NCBI RefSeq assembly: GCF_009831415.1 | Contig: NZ_CP043727.1 | Location: forward strand, 3,720,001 to 3,784,000 | Origin: Yersinia canariae | GTDB lineage: Bacteria > Pseudomonadota > Gammaproteobacteria > Enterobacterales > Enterobacteriaceae | Reading direction: 5' to 3' | DNA length: 64,000 nucleotides | Shown here: one piece after another, positions 1 to 8,197 of the stretch | How positions within the stretch are numbered: position 1 is the first letter of the stretch | Layout of the letters: each line of letters starts with the position of its first letter | Notes under the pieces: model-generated | The model's input: the letters and a program-made list of their open reading frames with translations, nothing else | Database searches by the model: none | What the model was told of the DNA's origin: nothing | Position numbers and translations under genes: made by a program

Positions 1-128
1 CGGAAGACCTCGACAGTTTCTCCACTTTTGCAATGTCAGTTATCCGCCGACTCTCCGGGATTAAAGAGATGCAAACGACATTCGTCCTGCGCGAAGTAAA
101 ACCACTGGATCATTTACCGCTGGAATAG
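1..128 (+). CDS. Lrp/AsnC-family transcriptional regulator, C-terminal end
   Basis: Only the last 41 codons are present (frame begins at base 3, stop TAG at 126-128). The tail reads as the ligand-binding (RAM/AsnC) domain end: a hydrophobic stretch, a GI-K-E turn, then the typical FVLREVK...LPLE ending found in Lrp/AsnC regulators. These proteins bind DNA through an N-terminal helix-turn-helix, which lies outside the window, and sense amino acids through the RAM domain. The exact paralogue cannot be named from this fragment. It is convergent with the diguanylate cyclase gene, 14 bases away. Confidence 0.7.
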   Translation, partial: EDLDSFSTFAMSVIRRLSGIKEMQTTFVLREVKPLDHLPLE

Positions 129-142
129 GCGACGATAAAAAC

Positions 143-1387
143 CTACGCCGCCAGAACCCTGTTTCGCCCCGATGCTTTGGCGCGGTAAAGTGCCTCATCC
201 ATGCGTTTGAACAAACTATCAGTGTCTTCACCCACTTGATGCTGCGCAACCCCAAGACTTACCGTCAGTTGCGGTAAGTTAGGCTGGCAGATCATTTGAA
301 TAGTTTCCCTAATAGATTCAGCCAATTGCAATGCTCCGTCCAAATTAGTCAAGGGCAGAAGAATAGCGAACTCCTCCCCTCCCCAGCGGAAAACAATATC
401 ACACTCACGGATGATGGATTCTAGCGTTCGGGCCAAGAAAATCAGGACTTCATCGCCTTTATGATGCCCAAGTTGATCATTAATATTTTTGAAATGGTCG
501 ACATCCAATAGGATCAAACTGAAAATCTGGCCATAGCGCTGGCTCTGGGCATGTGCTTGTTCGACCAACGGGAAAAACTGGCGGCGATTACCTAAGTCTG
601 TCAGTGGATCATGCAGAGCGGCACGCTCCAATGCTTGTTCAAGCCGCTTTTGTTCCGTGATGTCATGAATAATACAAAGCATCAATCTTATGCCATCCAA
701 CTCGACTGGGCCCGCATAGGTCTGGACGTGACGGGTATTTCCATCCGCTAACTTATGAATAAAATTGAGCGGCTTATGCCCACCCGGCAGTTTGGCGACC
801 TCATTCATTACCGGCAATACATCCTTCCCCATACTATTGATTTCCCAGGTATGCTTCATGCACATTTCATCCCGCGAATAGCCATAGAAACGGGTTGCTG
901 CTTGATTAGCATCCACAATTAGCCCCTCTCGCGAGGGATCAATAAGTAACATCGGAGCCGTATTAGTACTAAAAAATTGTTCGTAAAAACTCTGTTCGCT
1001 GCGGGAATAGGGTTTTGCCAATCGCCGTGCGCTGGTGGGCTGGGTTACCACGCTTTCTGAAATATAAATCCCTTCAAAAAGAATCACCGCACCATAAGGC
1101 TCTAACTGCGTTAAGGAGAGCCGGCAACTGAGAGGAAAGGCATTTTTTTCTGTCTGAATAGTCCAAATCTCGACAATTTGGTCATCAACAGCCAAGGCAG
1201 GAAGATAGGCACTCAAATGCTGCTGTGCATGAGCTGAAAAGCGCCCGTTACGCAGTATCGGCAGTTGAACGTCGCCGGCAATTTTACGAGCTTCCTTGTT
1301 AGCAAAAAGTATTTCCTGATTATGAGGCAAGGCAAACCAAATCGGCGTACTCAATAGATTTAATGCATCTAAGTCAGTTACTAACAT
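143..1387 (-). CDS. PAS-GGDEF diguanylate cyclase
   Basis: A 414-residue predicted cytosolic enzyme that would make cyclic di-GMP from two GTP. Residues 130-250 form a PAS sensor domain ending in the usual HDITEQKRLE linker; residues about 1-120 look like a further, poorly conserved PAS-like sensor. The GGDEF domain spans about 255-412, with the D-loop LLDVDHFKNIND and an intact active-site GGEEF at 336-340. An RxxD motif (RECD, 327-330) sits exactly five residues before it, which in this family is the inhibitory I-site, so product feedback is expected. There is no EAL domain and no membrane segment. The ATG start has no strong ribosome binding site. It is the nearest gene downstream of the autotransporter, on the same strand but about 300 bases away, so probably a separate unit. 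Confidence 0.9.
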   Translation of the reverse strand: MLVTDLDALNLLSTPIWFALPHNQEILFANKEARKIAGDVQLPILRNGRFSAHAQQHLSAYLPALAVDDQIVEIWTIQTEKNAFPLSCRLSLTQLEPYGAVILFEGIYISESVVTQPTSARRLAKPYSRSEQSFYEQFFSTNTAPMLLIDPSREGLIVDANQAATRFYGYSRDEMCMKHTWEINSMGKDVLPVMNEVAKLPGGHKPLNFIHKLADGNTRHVQTYAGPVELDGIRLMLCIIHDITEQKRLEQALERAALHDPLTDLGNRRQFFPLVEQAHAQSQRYGQIFSLILLDVDHFKNINDQLGHHKGDEVLIFLARTLESIIRECDIVFRWGGEEFAILLPLTNLDGALQLAESIRETIQMICQPNLPQLTVSLGVAQHQVGEDTDSLFKRMDEALYRAKASGRNRVLAA

Positions 1388-1684
1388 AGGAATACCGAAG
1401 GATATTTGGCATCAGAATAGAATACAGCTAATTTCCTTGGATTCACTATATTTCGATTGATACCGTTATCCCTTATTTTTCGGATTGATTGCAAAAAGGG
1501 CTGACCGCAGGATGTAGCAGTGATTGGTTTTGACGGGATTAGCTCAGACCTGACAGTTACCGGTTATTTACACAGGTAAATGACTGATCAACGACAACCC
1601 CGTTCATCTCTTCGATATTACGAAGGATCAGAGACATGAGCAGGTAACATCAAAAAAAACAGTATGTTACCTGACAATTAGCCC
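1388..1684. other. Intergenic region with a hairpin downstream of the autotransporter gene
   Basis: No convincing gene. A perfect 10-base inverted repeat (1641-1650 with 1664-1673) encloses a loop with eight consecutive A (T on the minus strand), just beyond the autotransporter stop; it may act as its terminator, although the T-run is in the loop and not after the stem. Bases 1525-1640 read on the minus strand as a short open stretch (about 26 codons from an ATG near 1637) that looks like the tail of a lost gene, possibly an insertion-sequence remnant; this cannot be identified from sequence alone. Confidence 0.4.
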
Positions 1685-4519
1685 TTAGAAGTTATATTTC
1701 ACCCCTAACATCACGGCGGTATCGCTGTAGCCTTTGTTGCCCACCTGCTGACCAACATTGCCCCAGAGATTTACATTCTTATTGATCTGGCCTTCAACAC
1801 CCAGCTTCAGTTCACCAATATTGGCAGCACCGGCTTGTTTCACCGTCATGCCGTCCATGGTAGTACCAAAGTCTTTGGTGTTATGGATCCAGTTGGCTTC
1901 CACAAACGGCTGAAATACCCGGTCTTTACCTTTATCCTGATCGGCGTAGCCGTTCATAAAGGCTTTCACTCCGAGGCGGGTCTGGATATTACCATCACCT
2001 TCGCCAGACACATTCGTCCCATTGGCTTCTTTATGGTCATCGGCTTTGACGCCCATCCAGGTGACCTGCGCTTTCAGTTGGATAAAGTAACTGGCATTTT
2101 TCGCCGCATTTTCAACGACTTTAAAGGTATAGCCACTTTCAACTGAGGCGGTGACACCCTTGGATTTATACTTTTCAACTGCTAAATCCTGCCCATTGAC
2201 GGTGTTATTAAACCAGCTATATTGCGCCCAGCTATCGACATACAGGCCAGTTTTATCCGCACTGTTGGCATACCAAGTGCCGTATACACCGGTGCTGTAA
2301 CCGTCCACCGAGGCGCGGGCGCTGTAGCCCGACAGCCGTGATTCAGTGGTGCTTTTGCTGTTGCCGTAACCGGCCATCACACCCAGATGGAAACGATCTG
2401 CACCATTGTGGCTCCACTGGGCAATATCACCACCCAGTTGCATTACATAGCGGTTACTTTGGGTGCGTAATTGATCTTGCGTATCGCGAGAGCGGTTATG
2501 GCCGCCTTCATTACGTAACCATAAACTGGTGACTTTGCGTTCGCCGGTCAGTACATCAATATAGTGAGTTTCACCCAGACGGTCGTGCAGGCGGGTGACA
2601 AACATATTATTGGCAGCCGCGAGGTTAGCACTGTAACCACTGGCTTCCGGGCGCTCAATCACCACTGGTGAAGGTTCACCCGGAACACCGGGCCCCGGTA
2701 TATCTGTTGGCATGGAGTTGTTCAGATACCAGTTGCTCTGATTACCGCCAATACCGCGCTCTAAGTAATAATCATAAGCCCCGGCGACAATGCGCCCGCT
2801 TTGAGTAAATTCACCCGCCGAATTACCGGCTACAGTAATCAGCTCAATGCCATTAAGAGTCTGTGCACCGCTACCGCCTGCATTGTTTACACTAACGAGA
2901 GTGGTACCGGCGGTATTACCCTCAACCACCAATTTATCAGTTACTGAGGTATCATCATGTAGCAACGTATTGAAATTCAGCAGACCATTGTTACCGGTAT
3001 AATTACCCGCAACAGTCAAAATAGTGCCCGGAACACTGCCAAAATCCAGTTGTCCTGAGTGATCCAAGCTACCCATAGTTTGACTATAGCCGCGCAGATC
3101 CAGAGTACCGCCGGTCTCAGTGACATAATTCCCATTGGCACTGAAAGCCCCCACGGCACCGGCTGCCAATGTCCCGCCATGGATAACCGTCGAACCAGAA
3201 TAATCGCTAAGGCCGCTCATCACGGTGATACCGCTATACACATTGATATTGCCCACACCACTGATTGCAGGGGCGAAGGTATACAAACCGGAAGTATCAG
3301 TGTGATTAAAATTAATTTGGCCACTACCATCACCAAAAGTGATGGATGCAGCATCCAGAGTACCTGCGGCACTGGCAACCTCTCCAGCCGCCGAACCGAT
3401 ATCTAAAGTTCCTATACTGCCCGCCATTTTTGCAATGACTAGACTTGAAGCTGAAACAGCACCGCCATCGGTGATAGTCAATGTTCCAGACCCTTCATCC
3501 CCCAAATCGAGAATACCAGAACTGTTCCATTGAGAATCAGCCCCACTGACGGTAACTGTGCCGGTAGTGCCTACACCTGTACCGACACTCGCATTAATAT
3601 TGGAAACCTTGGCGGAATTAAAGATGTTCAATGCACCAATATTCCTAAAGCCAACAAAGAGATTACTCGCATTTATCCAGGATGAATCAGTCCCTGACAC
3701 GTTAACGGTGCCAGTACCTTCTACCTGGCCACCGATATAACCGTTACCGGTGTTTGAAACAACCCCGCCATCAAGAATATTAAGTATTCCGGTCCCTCTT
3801 AAACTGACAACCGTGACACCATCATTGAACCAAGTGGAACCCGCGCCAGAAATGGTGGCAGTGCCTAAGGAACCCACAAAGTCACCAAGATAGCCATCAC
3901 GATTAGAAACGACACCACCATCGGTGATGTTCAGTTCACCGGTGCCACTGACACCGAAAAAGGCCCTGGTATCATTCATCCATTTAGACCCTGCGCCGGA
4001 AACATTGACCGTACCGTAACTCCCTGCATCGGCACCAATCGAATTAAATAGGTTCCCCCCTCCCGTGCCGCTAGACAAAGTACCGCCATTCGTAATATTT
4101 AATACACCTGTACCAGCATAACCGATGATTATTTGTTCATTGCCATGCATCCATGTCGCATTGGGACCTGAAATTGTAGCCGTACCTGAACCCCCTAATT
4201 GGTTGCCGAGAATGGCCGAACCGTTGGTATTAACACTACCATTATCAATAATATTCAGTTCACCAACCCCCGTATTACCCACTTGTAAATTACCAATGAC
4301 ATCCCAGGGTAAAGGTTGTGTATCAGGCACAGTAACGATATCACCACCATCAATGATGGTGTCTGCATGCACTGGTGCTACTGCAATGAGCAGCGCATTA
4401 AGAAAAATAGTCATTATTAATTTACTATTTTTTAGTGCAGCATACTTTTGTATATCAGATGATGACTGCATGACTTTTCTTTTAAAAGTCAAAGTAGTAT
4501 ATCCGTAGGTTTTAGTCAT
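1685..4519 (-). CDS. Autotransporter (type Va) with repeat passenger
   Basis: A 944-residue type V secreted protein, probably a surface adhesin. The N-terminus is a long signal region (about 1-52, charged stretch, hydrophobic core, then APVHA as a likely signal peptidase site). The passenger contains about seven repeats of roughly 40 residues, built as G-x-LNI-x-DGG-x-V-S followed by GTxTxSGxxSxW, the pattern of a right-handed beta-helix. Residues about 440-490 match the autotransporter-associated repeat (GGTLAAG...). From about residue 690 to the end is the beta-barrel translocator, closing with the family ending KYNF after alternating aromatic strands. A proline-rich hinge (about 605-620) joins passenger and barrel. 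No cysteines or RGD motif were seen. It is flanked by an IS3-type remnant, so acquisition by transfer is plausible. The start is uncertain: Met-17 or Met-36 are alternatives. Confidence 0.9.
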   Translation of the reverse strand: MTKTYGYTTLTFKRKVMQSSSDIQKYAALKNSKLIMTIFLNALLIAVAPVHADTIIDGGDIVTVPDTQPLPWDVIGNLQVGNTGVGELNIIDNGSVNTNGSAILGNQLGGSGTATISGPNATWMHGNEQIIIGYAGTGVLNITNGGTLSSGTGGGNLFNSIGADAGSYGTVNVSGAGSKWMNDTRAFFGVSGTGELNITDGGVVSNRDGYLGDFVGSLGTATISGAGSTWFNDGVTVVSLRGTGILNILDGGVVSNTGNGYIGGQVEGTGTVNVSGTDSSWINASNLFVGFRNIGALNIFNSAKVSNINASVGTGVGTTGTVTVSGADSQWNSSGILDLGDEGSGTLTITDGGAVSASSLVIAKMAGSIGTLDIGSAAGEVASAAGTLDAASITFGDGSGQINFNHTDTSGLYTFAPAISGVGNINVYSGITVMSGLSDYSGSTVIHGGTLAAGAVGAFSANGNYVTETGGTLDLRGYSQTMGSLDHSGQLDFGSVPGTILTVAGNYTGNNGLLNFNTLLHDDTSVTDKLVVEGNTAGTTLVSVNNAGGSGAQTLNGIELITVAGNSAGEFTQSGRIVAGAYDYYLERGIGGNQSNWYLNNSMPTDIPGPGVPGEPSPVVIERPEASGYSANLAAANNMFVTRLHDRLGETHYIDVLTGERKVTSLWLRNEGGHNRSRDTQDQLRTQSNRYVMQLGGDIAQWSHNGADRFHLGVMAGYGNSKSTTESRLSGYSARASVDGYSTGVYGTWYANSADKTGLYVDSWAQYSWFNNTVNGQDLAVEKYKSKGVTASVESGYTFKVVENAAKNASYFIQLKAQVTWMGVKADDHKEANGTNVSGEGDGNIQTRLGVKAFMNGYADQDKGKDRVFQPFVEANWIHNTKDFGTTMDGMTVKQAGAANIGELKLGVEGQINKNVNLWGNVGQQVGNKGYSDTAVMLGVKYNF

Positions 4520-4721
4520 ATTAAATTTTCCGGTGTAGTAATTCTTCTGAAAAAATATAATTTCAATAAAATTCTAAAAATTGTTTTTATTATATTTGTA
4601 CTAACTTAATAGGAATTTAATATAGATTTTGCTGCTGCGTATATAGGATTGGATGCAGTGTTGAATAGGAATATTCTTACTGTAATAGTCTAATCATTCC
4701 GGACACTTTGTTAGAGGTATA
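4520..4721. other. AT-rich divergent upstream region of the autotransporter
   Basis: About 200 very AT-rich bases before the autotransporter, with several TATAAT-like and TTGTACT-like hexamers on both strands, so single promoter elements cannot be assigned. AT-rich upstream DNA of this kind is often bound by H-NS; that is an inference. The right end merges into the IS3-type remnant. Confidence 0.3.
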
Positions 4722-4975
4722 ATGAGCAATACTAAAGAGTTGATAATGCGAGGAAAAATGTTTACCCATGAGTTCAAACAGGAATGTGTCAATCTGGTTA
4801 TTCAACATAACTATCCAGTGACTCAGGCTGCTGAAATAATGAATATTGGGCTTTCAACCTTACACCGTTGTGTTACGGCAATATCGTGGGGAACTCCGCG
4901 GAAATACACCAATAGCCAGTGCTATAACACCGGAACAACGGCGGATATAGAAATCTGAAAAGCTATTGGGGTTTT
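4722..4975 (+). pseudogene. IS3-family transposase OrfA remnant, frameshifted
   Basis: The first about 48 residues match the helix-turn-helix protein OrfA of IS3-type elements (FTHEFKQECVNLV..., then AAEIMNIGLSTLHR). At about 4871 an extra T shifts the frame: the same DNA read in the next frame from 4873 continues the family sequence (LRQYRGELRGNTP..., ITPEQRRI) and then meets a TAG where the family has a glutamine codon. Homology fades by about 4975. There is no OrfB and no clear terminal inverted repeat, so the element cannot move by itself. The intact open frame of 78 codons is only an artefact of the frameshift. Confidence 0.8.
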
Positions 4976-5166
4976 GCACCACGTATTTCAAGGTCCGTGA
5001 GTGCCATGAGTATAGAATATGGAGTGTAGAAAATTTCTATACAGATAACTATACACGTTTGTAAGTGGATTCCCGTGGGCAACGATAATCGTCAAGAGAC
5101 AACAGTGGCCTAATCCTTGCTATGACTGGGTTTTATATATTCGGGAGATACTGTGAGATGTTAGAT
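4976..5166. other. Spacer between IS remnant and island edge
   Basis: No gene, RNA or repeat could be supported here. It is the stretch between the decayed transposase and the left att-like repeat of the tRNA-Gly island. Confidence 0.4.
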
Positions 5167-5184
5167 TGGAGCGGGTGAAGGGAA
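5167..5184. repeat. Left att-like direct repeat: copy of tRNA-Gly 3' end
   Basis: These 18 bases (TGGAGCGGGTGAAGGGAA) are identical to 8198-8215, which is the 3' end of the tRNA-Gly(CCC) gene including its CCA. A displaced copy of a tRNA 3' end in the same orientation as the tRNA is the usual trace of site-specific integration. Bases 5167-5201 also form a hairpin (with a two-base bulge), which may serve as a terminator for the gene ending at 5256. Confidence 0.75.
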
Positions 5185-5255
5185 ATCACCCCCGCTCCAA
5201 AGATCTCGTAATCCCATGGATTTATTAACAAAAACTTGATGTTTTGTAGGAGGAA

Positions 5256-6149
5256 CTACAACGTTTTGCAAACCGTTTTACTCAGAACGCTGATAAGTTT
5301 AAGCGAATCATTTCTGACAGAATCTTGTATTCGCCCAGAGTCAGCGATCAACATCAAAGCTTCAATACTTAAACCATCCCCGATCACTTTTCGCGCTTTA
5401 CTGAGACGACTCCGGCAACTTTTCTCTGTATACCCCTCACGTGAGTGCATTTGTTCAATGATGTCAGCGCTTGATAAATTTGAATCGGCAAAATGATGGT
5501 AGTAGTTTACAAAACACTCCATCCCGATAGCCTTAAGGAGTCTGGCCAGCGTAGCACTACTCGTTATCTTCTCTGGTTGGTTCAAAACCTCTTCCATAGT
5601 TTCGGGCGGAGGGGTTTGAATAGGCACTTCAATAGCTGAAGCTGAACTCCTGACAATCAAGTCTTCTTTGATGGAAATAACTCGGGGATCAGTAAGAATC
5701 GCGCCCTTGAGGTTAACGATATGTGCGTTAACGTAATCACTATGCCGAGCGTAATCTCGTATTACTTCATGTGGGATTTTGTAGGCATCAAGAACGTTGT
5801 AAGTTTCATCGAAAATAACGGCTATCAAATAATCAAAATCGGCTGCTTCATAGTTACGCAATGCACTCAGTTGCCGGGAAGGATTATCCGGCGTGACTCT
5901 CCTCGCTTTGATCTGCACCTTCTTGTCATCAGTGTCGATGGCATCAGCACCAGCAGATGAATTGCTGAGAAGAGTCATACCTAGTGCTTTAGAAACCAGC
6001 CATTCTGCATAATCACCTACAGGATTATTCTTGGTGCGTATAACACCTCTCGAACGCAATTCTATTAAAATTTCGGAATGAAGTGACAGTAACTCAAGAT
6101 CACTCAGCGAGGTTAGAAAACTCTCGGATACCAAATGATTTTTACTCAA
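5256..6149 (-). CDS. Possible PD-(D/E)XK-fold nuclease-like protein
   Basis: A 297-residue soluble protein of unproven function. Residues about 40-150 look like the core of a restriction-endonuclease fold: NPVGDYAEWLV (Glu-49 in the first helix), GADAID (Asp-69, Asp-72), then VQIKARR, where Gln-79-x-Lys-81 would take the place of the usual (D/E)xK. The Q-x-K variant is known in some members of that superfamily, but activity cannot be judged. The last third (about 205-290) is helical with a possible helix-turn-helix (GYTEKSCRSRLSKARK). It follows the XRE regulator gene on the same strand after 175 bases, so the two may be co-transcribed. A role in restriction of foreign DNA is an inference from fold and island context only. 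Confidence 0.6.
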   Translation of the reverse strand: MSKNHLVSESFLTSLSDLELLSLHSEILIELRSRGVIRTKNNPVGDYAEWLVSKALGMTLLSNSSAGADAIDTDDKKVQIKARRVTPDNPSRQLSALRNYEAADFDYLIAVIFDETYNVLDAYKIPHEVIRDYARHSDYVNAHIVNLKGAILTDPRVISIKEDLIVRSSASAIEVPIQTPPPETMEEVLNQPEKITSSATLARLLKAIGMECFVNYYHHFADSNLSSADIIEQMHSREGYTEKSCRSRLSKARKVIGDGLSIEALMLIADSGRIQDSVRNDSLKLISVLSKTVCKTL

Positions 6150-6324
6150 CGCCGTTCTCCTTGGCTGAAGTGAAACGCCACTGTAACACCTATGTAACGC
6201 ACCTGTATTTTGATGTTTTAGGAATACTTAAAGTTATCAGTTTCAGATAAGACGTGCGGTCATTCACCGCACAAGGTAACTGTTTATTTACTCAGTAATT
6301 TAAAATCTGAAACTTACATCTGCT

Positions 6325-6789
6325 TTAATTCTTCAACCTATCCCATTTTACCGCGGATACGATTCCCCAATTGCCACTAGGATTGGGTCTACGCCATTTT
6401 GCCGTCTCCATGCCACGGAGATACTCAAGTGCTTCGGTAAACGTGCCAAAGCGCTTCTGAGCGGTCTTATCGCCCACTCCAAATGAGCCATCGCGAGTGC
6501 TTGCCAGTCCGGGATGAAAGCACGAGCCATCGGCCGCGTATGGAACTAACAGTTCCGGGTCGTTATCTTCGGATAAGTCGGATGCTAACAACTGCCACGG
6601 CTCAACGTTCAAGGCGTTAGCCAGCACCTCAATCGCATCAAGAGACGCATTAGAGCTACCACGTTCAATGCGGCTCATATAGCTACGAGCGAATCCACAC
6701 CGATCAGCAAACGCTTCCTGGCTCATTCCGGTGGCTATACGCAGTTCTTTTACCCGCTCGCCAAACTGTATTCTCAAGGTCTTTTTCAT
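6325..6789 (-). CDS. XRE-family helix-turn-helix regulator
   Basis: A 154-residue DNA-binding protein. Residues about 6-64 form a Cro/CI-type HTH (FGERVKELR, MSQEAFADRCGFARSYMSRIERG), usually a repressor fold. The C-terminal half (about 85-154) is not a known domain to me: GSFGVGDKTAQKRFGTF, then a tryptophan-rich end. An open frame extends 28 codons further upstream, but the start at 6789 (MKKTLRIQF) is preferred because it puts the HTH at the normal distance and the upstream residues do not resemble the family. It is upstream of the nuclease-like gene and divergent from the membrane protein gene, so it may regulate both directions. Confidence 0.8.
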   Translation of the reverse strand: MKKTLRIQFGERVKELRIATGMSQEAFADRCGFARSYMSRIERGSSNASLDAIEVLANALNVEPWQLLASDLSEDNDPELLVPYAADGSCFHPGLASTRDGSFGVGDKTAQKRFGTFTEALEYLRGMETAKWRRPNPSGNWGIVSAVKWDRLKN

Positions 6790-7030
6790 GCCCTGAATGT
6801 GCAATTTTGACCACTGTAAGGCCACGCTCCATATGAGACATTTTGAATCTATCAGCCCCGTTTGTGAACACACTCCCCCTCAGAAGAGGCTTGTATCACT
6901 ACAATTTAACAGATTCAAAATAAACACCAATAGTGACAAATTGAATTAAAAAAGTATGATGCTTGCTATTGGTTGGGGGGTTTTAGAGCACGCTACAACG
7001 CGTGGAGTTGTTTAGCACATGAGGGAATCC

Positions 7031-7528
7031 ATGACGGGATTAGGTTTTTTATTACCAATGGTAGCGGGAGCCGCGATCGGTTGGGTGAGCTACAACGTAG
7101 TTGCTCACATTGTTTCTAAACAGAAAGTCAGCACCCTTCGAGCAATCTCGTTGGGAGGGCTATGCACTCTTTCATTGGTGCTGGGGGGGTGCGCATTTTC
7201 AGCTCTAAGTGCAGAGTACCCGGCAGAAAAACAAGGTGTAGGGTGCGAAGGCAACGGCCCGGAATGCTATGCAAAAATACATCACAATCCCGTCCGTGCG
7301 TGCAAGCAGGCAATGGACAAGAAAGCGACATTTCGCCACCTATGGCTGGGGAACGAAGCAAAACCAGTTTTCGAAAAATACTTCTGGCACGATGAGGAAG
7401 CTAAGATTGTTCAGGCATTTGGAAATCAGGCCAATGCTATTAACAGTCTGGGGATGTTAACGCCACTTCAATATTTTTGTATTTTCAACGCCAACACTGG
7501 GGAAATCATTGCGGCTTCTTTTGAGTGA
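7031..7528 (+). CDS. Membrane protein of unknown function
   Basis: I do not recognise this 165-residue protein. It has two hydrophobic segments (about 4-26 and 38-58), the second ending in LVLGGC, which resembles a lipobox but lies after a first membrane span, so lipidation is doubtful. The rest (about 60-165) is soluble, has several cysteines (GVGCEGNGPECYAK, ACKQ, YFCIF) that could form disulfides, and probably faces the periplasm. The start is set at 7031 because GAGGGA lies five bases before that ATG, whereas the ATG at 7019 has no binding site. It is divergent from the XRE gene and convergent with the ASCH gene. Confidence 0.6.
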   Translation: MTGLGFLLPMVAGAAIGWVSYNVVAHIVSKQKVSTLRAISLGGLCTLSLVLGGCAFSALSAEYPAEKQGVGCEGNGPECYAKIHHNPVRACKQAMDKKATFRHLWLGNEAKPVFEKYFWHDEEAKIVQAFGNQANAINSLGMLTPLQYFCIFNANTGEIIAASFE

Positions 7529-7531
7529 TCA

Positions 7532-7553
7532 GAGAAGGGAAATTCCCCTTCTC
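7532..7553. terminator. Hairpin between convergent genes
   Basis: GAGAAGGG pairs with CCCTTCTC around a short loop, 4 bases after the membrane protein stop and 25 bases from the ASCH gene stop. It has only a weak T-run (AATTTCC), so it is a likely but not certain terminator that could serve both genes. Confidence 0.5.
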
Positions 7554-7577
7554 AATTTCCGCTTATAAGTTTGAACT

Positions 7578-7991
7578 TCATTGAATTCTTTCAATAAGTG
7601 AAAACTCTTCAAATATCACCTCCATATCTTCGGTAAAAGTTCCTTCACCTTCAAAAAAGCGCTGATGTTCTTTTTTCCAGTAATCCAGGCTCAAGTCTCC
7701 CTCTCTTTCCTTCCGGGCTAGCTCATCTGTCATCTCAGAAAAACGGAGCAAGTGAAGTCGAGTCGTTCTTATAACGCATACTGGAACTCCTGAGCCATTT
7801 TCAACAATTCCGTAAGCGCCAATAACTGGGAAAGCATTTTCCTCTATGCAACCCGCTAACGAACCACATGACCCTGTTTTTACTCCAGATGCTATCAACT
7901 CTGCCAATTCATCTGCTAACTCCGATGAATCACCAAAAGCCGCATAAACGGCAGTCGGGTATTTAGCCGCGAGGATTTCTTTGCTTATCAT
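7578..7991 (-). CDS. ASCH-domain protein
   Basis: A 137-residue single-domain protein. ASCH domains have a PUA-like beta-barrel and bind or act on RNA or modified nucleosides. Family landmarks are all present: AFGDSSELADELAELI, then GVKTGSCGS (Lys-38, Thr-39), PVCVIRTT, the EGDLSLDYWKKEHQRFF segment (Tyr-104) and the EDMEVIFEEF end (Glu-121, Asp-122). Length is normal for the family. Substrate is unknown; deamidation of N4-acetylcytidine, as for YqfB, is one possibility, ribonuclease action another. It is the last gene in the island before the tRNA-Gly boundary and has its own transcription unit. Confidence 0.75.
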   Translation of the reverse strand: MISKEILAAKYPTAVYAAFGDSSELADELAELIASGVKTGSCGSLAGCIEENAFPVIGAYGIVENGSGVPVCVIRTTRLHLLRFSEMTDELARKEREGDLSLDYWKKEHQRFFEGEGTFTEDMEVIFEEFSLIERIQ

Positions 7992-8197
7992 TTAATTATC
8001 GAACCTCTGAATTTCAGGATTTATGTTTTAACATATGGTGAAGATTGCAGCTATCCGTAGAACATAGATCCCGCTGGGACGTCGATAAAGATTATCACGC
8101 TGAGCCATTGGCTGTAGAACCTCGTTGTAGGAGGATCACGAGCGCCATCACGTATGATTAATAAAAAAAGAATGGAATTAATACGTTAAGGAAGTTC

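Noticed and set aside
1835..4508. Several long plus-strand frames opposite the autotransporter
   Set aside because: They are frame shadows of a low-complexity repeat gene; composition is that of an antisense reading.
5167..5201. Hairpin TTGGAGCGGG... as the sole reason for the tRNA-like repeat
   Set aside because: The 18-base identity extends through the encoded CCA and into the T-arm, more than a chance hairpin arm would give; but a terminator role is kept as a secondary possibility.
6790..6873. 28 extra N-terminal codons for the XRE regulator
   Set aside because: No family similarity and the start at 6789 places the HTH as usual.
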